From CAVQZA01 sp963718355 (lineage in GTDB: Bacteria > Actinomycetota > Thermoleophilia > Gaiellales > Gaiellaceae), in NCBI GenBank assembly GCA_963718355.1, contig CAVQZA010000008.1, forward strand, positions 1 to 64,000: DNA of 64,000 nt. The letters run 5' to 3'. A program made the translations under genes and the position numbers. The notes beneath the pieces are model-generated. The model saw only the letters and a list, made by a program, of their open reading frames with translations. It was not told the DNA's origin and searched no databases. This document shows, piece after piece, positions 63,695 through 64,000 of the stretch; the stretch's first letter is position 1, and the number at the start of each line of letters is the position of its first letter.

Positions 63695-64000
63695 CGATCG
63701 CCTCGGCGAACCACTCTGGCACGCGCTTGGGCCGGAAGGTCACCGCGTCGACGGTTGCGTGCCGCGTCCAGCCGTCGGCCAGCAGCTCGCCGTCGCGCTC
63801 GATCGCGTACTCGTAGCGGAACCGCGCGCCCTTGATCTCGGCGCAGCGCGCATGGATCGAGACGACGTCGTCGAACCGCGCGGGCGAGTGGTAGTCGATG
63901 TGGGTGGTGGTGACGAGCGCCTCGATCCCGCGGTCGCGGATCGACTGGTAGCCGCCGGCGTACTTCGAGAGATAGTCGACGCGGGCGACCTCGAACCAGA
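63678..64000 (-). CDS. Acyl-CoA thioesterase, 4HBT family (partial, 5' end outside the window)
   Basis: The visible 106 residues (WFEVARVDYLSKYAGGY, then THIDYHSPARFDDVVSI, and DGWTRHATVDAVTFRPKRVPEWFAE) match the hotdog-fold YbgC/FadM type that hydrolyses acyl-CoA in the cytosol. The catalytic Asp of the usual xxxxDxxGH segment would lie beyond the window edge. Next to the acyl-CoA dehydrogenases, it fits fatty-acid turnover. It is cut by the window, and the stop (63678-63680) lies within the VanW-type gene on the other strand. Confidence 0.8.
   Translation of the reverse strand, partial: WFEVARVDYLSKYAGGYQSIRDRGIEALVTTTHIDYHSPARFDDVVSIHARCAEIKGARFRYEYAIERDGELLADGWTRHATVDAVTFRPKRVPEWFAEAIATAES

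Overview
This window comes from a GC-rich actinobacterium. Signs of this are the actinobacterial-type order of RNA polymerase, str, S10, spc and alpha genes, the zinc-binding S14, many GTG/TTG starts, and TAnnnT -10 hexamers placed at leaderless starts. The protein character suggests the class Thermoleophilia, but that is an inference that needs a marker-gene tree.

Layout. Positions 1-31.8 kb hold the transcription/translation core, nearly all on the + strand: rpoB, rpoC, then a broken secreted-protein gene and an opposing GGDEF gene, then rpsL-rpsG-fusA-tuf, rpsJ-rplCDWB-rpsS-rplV-rpsC-rplP-rpmC-rpsQ, rplNXE-rpsZ-rpsH-rplFR-rpsE-rpmD-rplO, secY-adk-map-infA-rpmJ and rpsM-rpsK-rpsD-rpoA-rplQ, closed by a strong terminator. 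Several of these proteins (S17, S3, L15, RpoB) carry long acidic or low-complexity extensions. From 31.8 to 39.7 kb come an NfeD-like protein, TruA, a HAD phosphatase and LigA, then an opposing cell-wall operon (3D-domain protein, LuxR-type response regulator, DacB) and a divergent NlpC/P60 hydrolase. From 39.7 to 52.6 kb is a mixed region: FadD, Ku, a small protein behind an apparent leader-peptide attenuator, an alpha/beta hydrolase, NIF3, GNAT, SSB, tRNA-Pro(CGG), two MFS transporters, a CaiB-type CoA-transferase with a divergent TetR regulator, tandem cupins and an acyl-CoA dehydrogenase. From 52.6 to 64 kb come an esterase/MprF-like/EamA operon, a two-gene minus-strand unit with a 36-residue peptide, a papain-like protease with a lectin-like repeat domain overlapping a chagasin-type inhibitor gene, two acyl-CoA dehydrogenases behind a TetR-type operator, a VanW/YoaR protein and a thioesterase cut by the window edge.

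How parts fit together. The acyl-CoA genes look like one regulon: a near-identical palindrome lies at the TetR/CaiB divergent promoter and before the acyl-CoA dehydrogenase pair more than 11 kb away. The most novel items are the protease-inhibitor pair (57.2-59.5 kb) and the attenuated 57-residue protein (42.3-42.7 kb).

Sequence quality. Seven genes (rpoC, a secreted-protein gene, rpsQ, ligA, a CoA-transferase, an MFS gene and a small exported protein) are frame-disrupted. Every disruption fits a small insertion (+1, sometimes +2) on the coding strand, including in essential genes. Uncorrected insertion errors are the simplest explanation. No CRISPR array, insertion sequence or rRNA was seen, and no stretch over about 300 bases lacks a gene.
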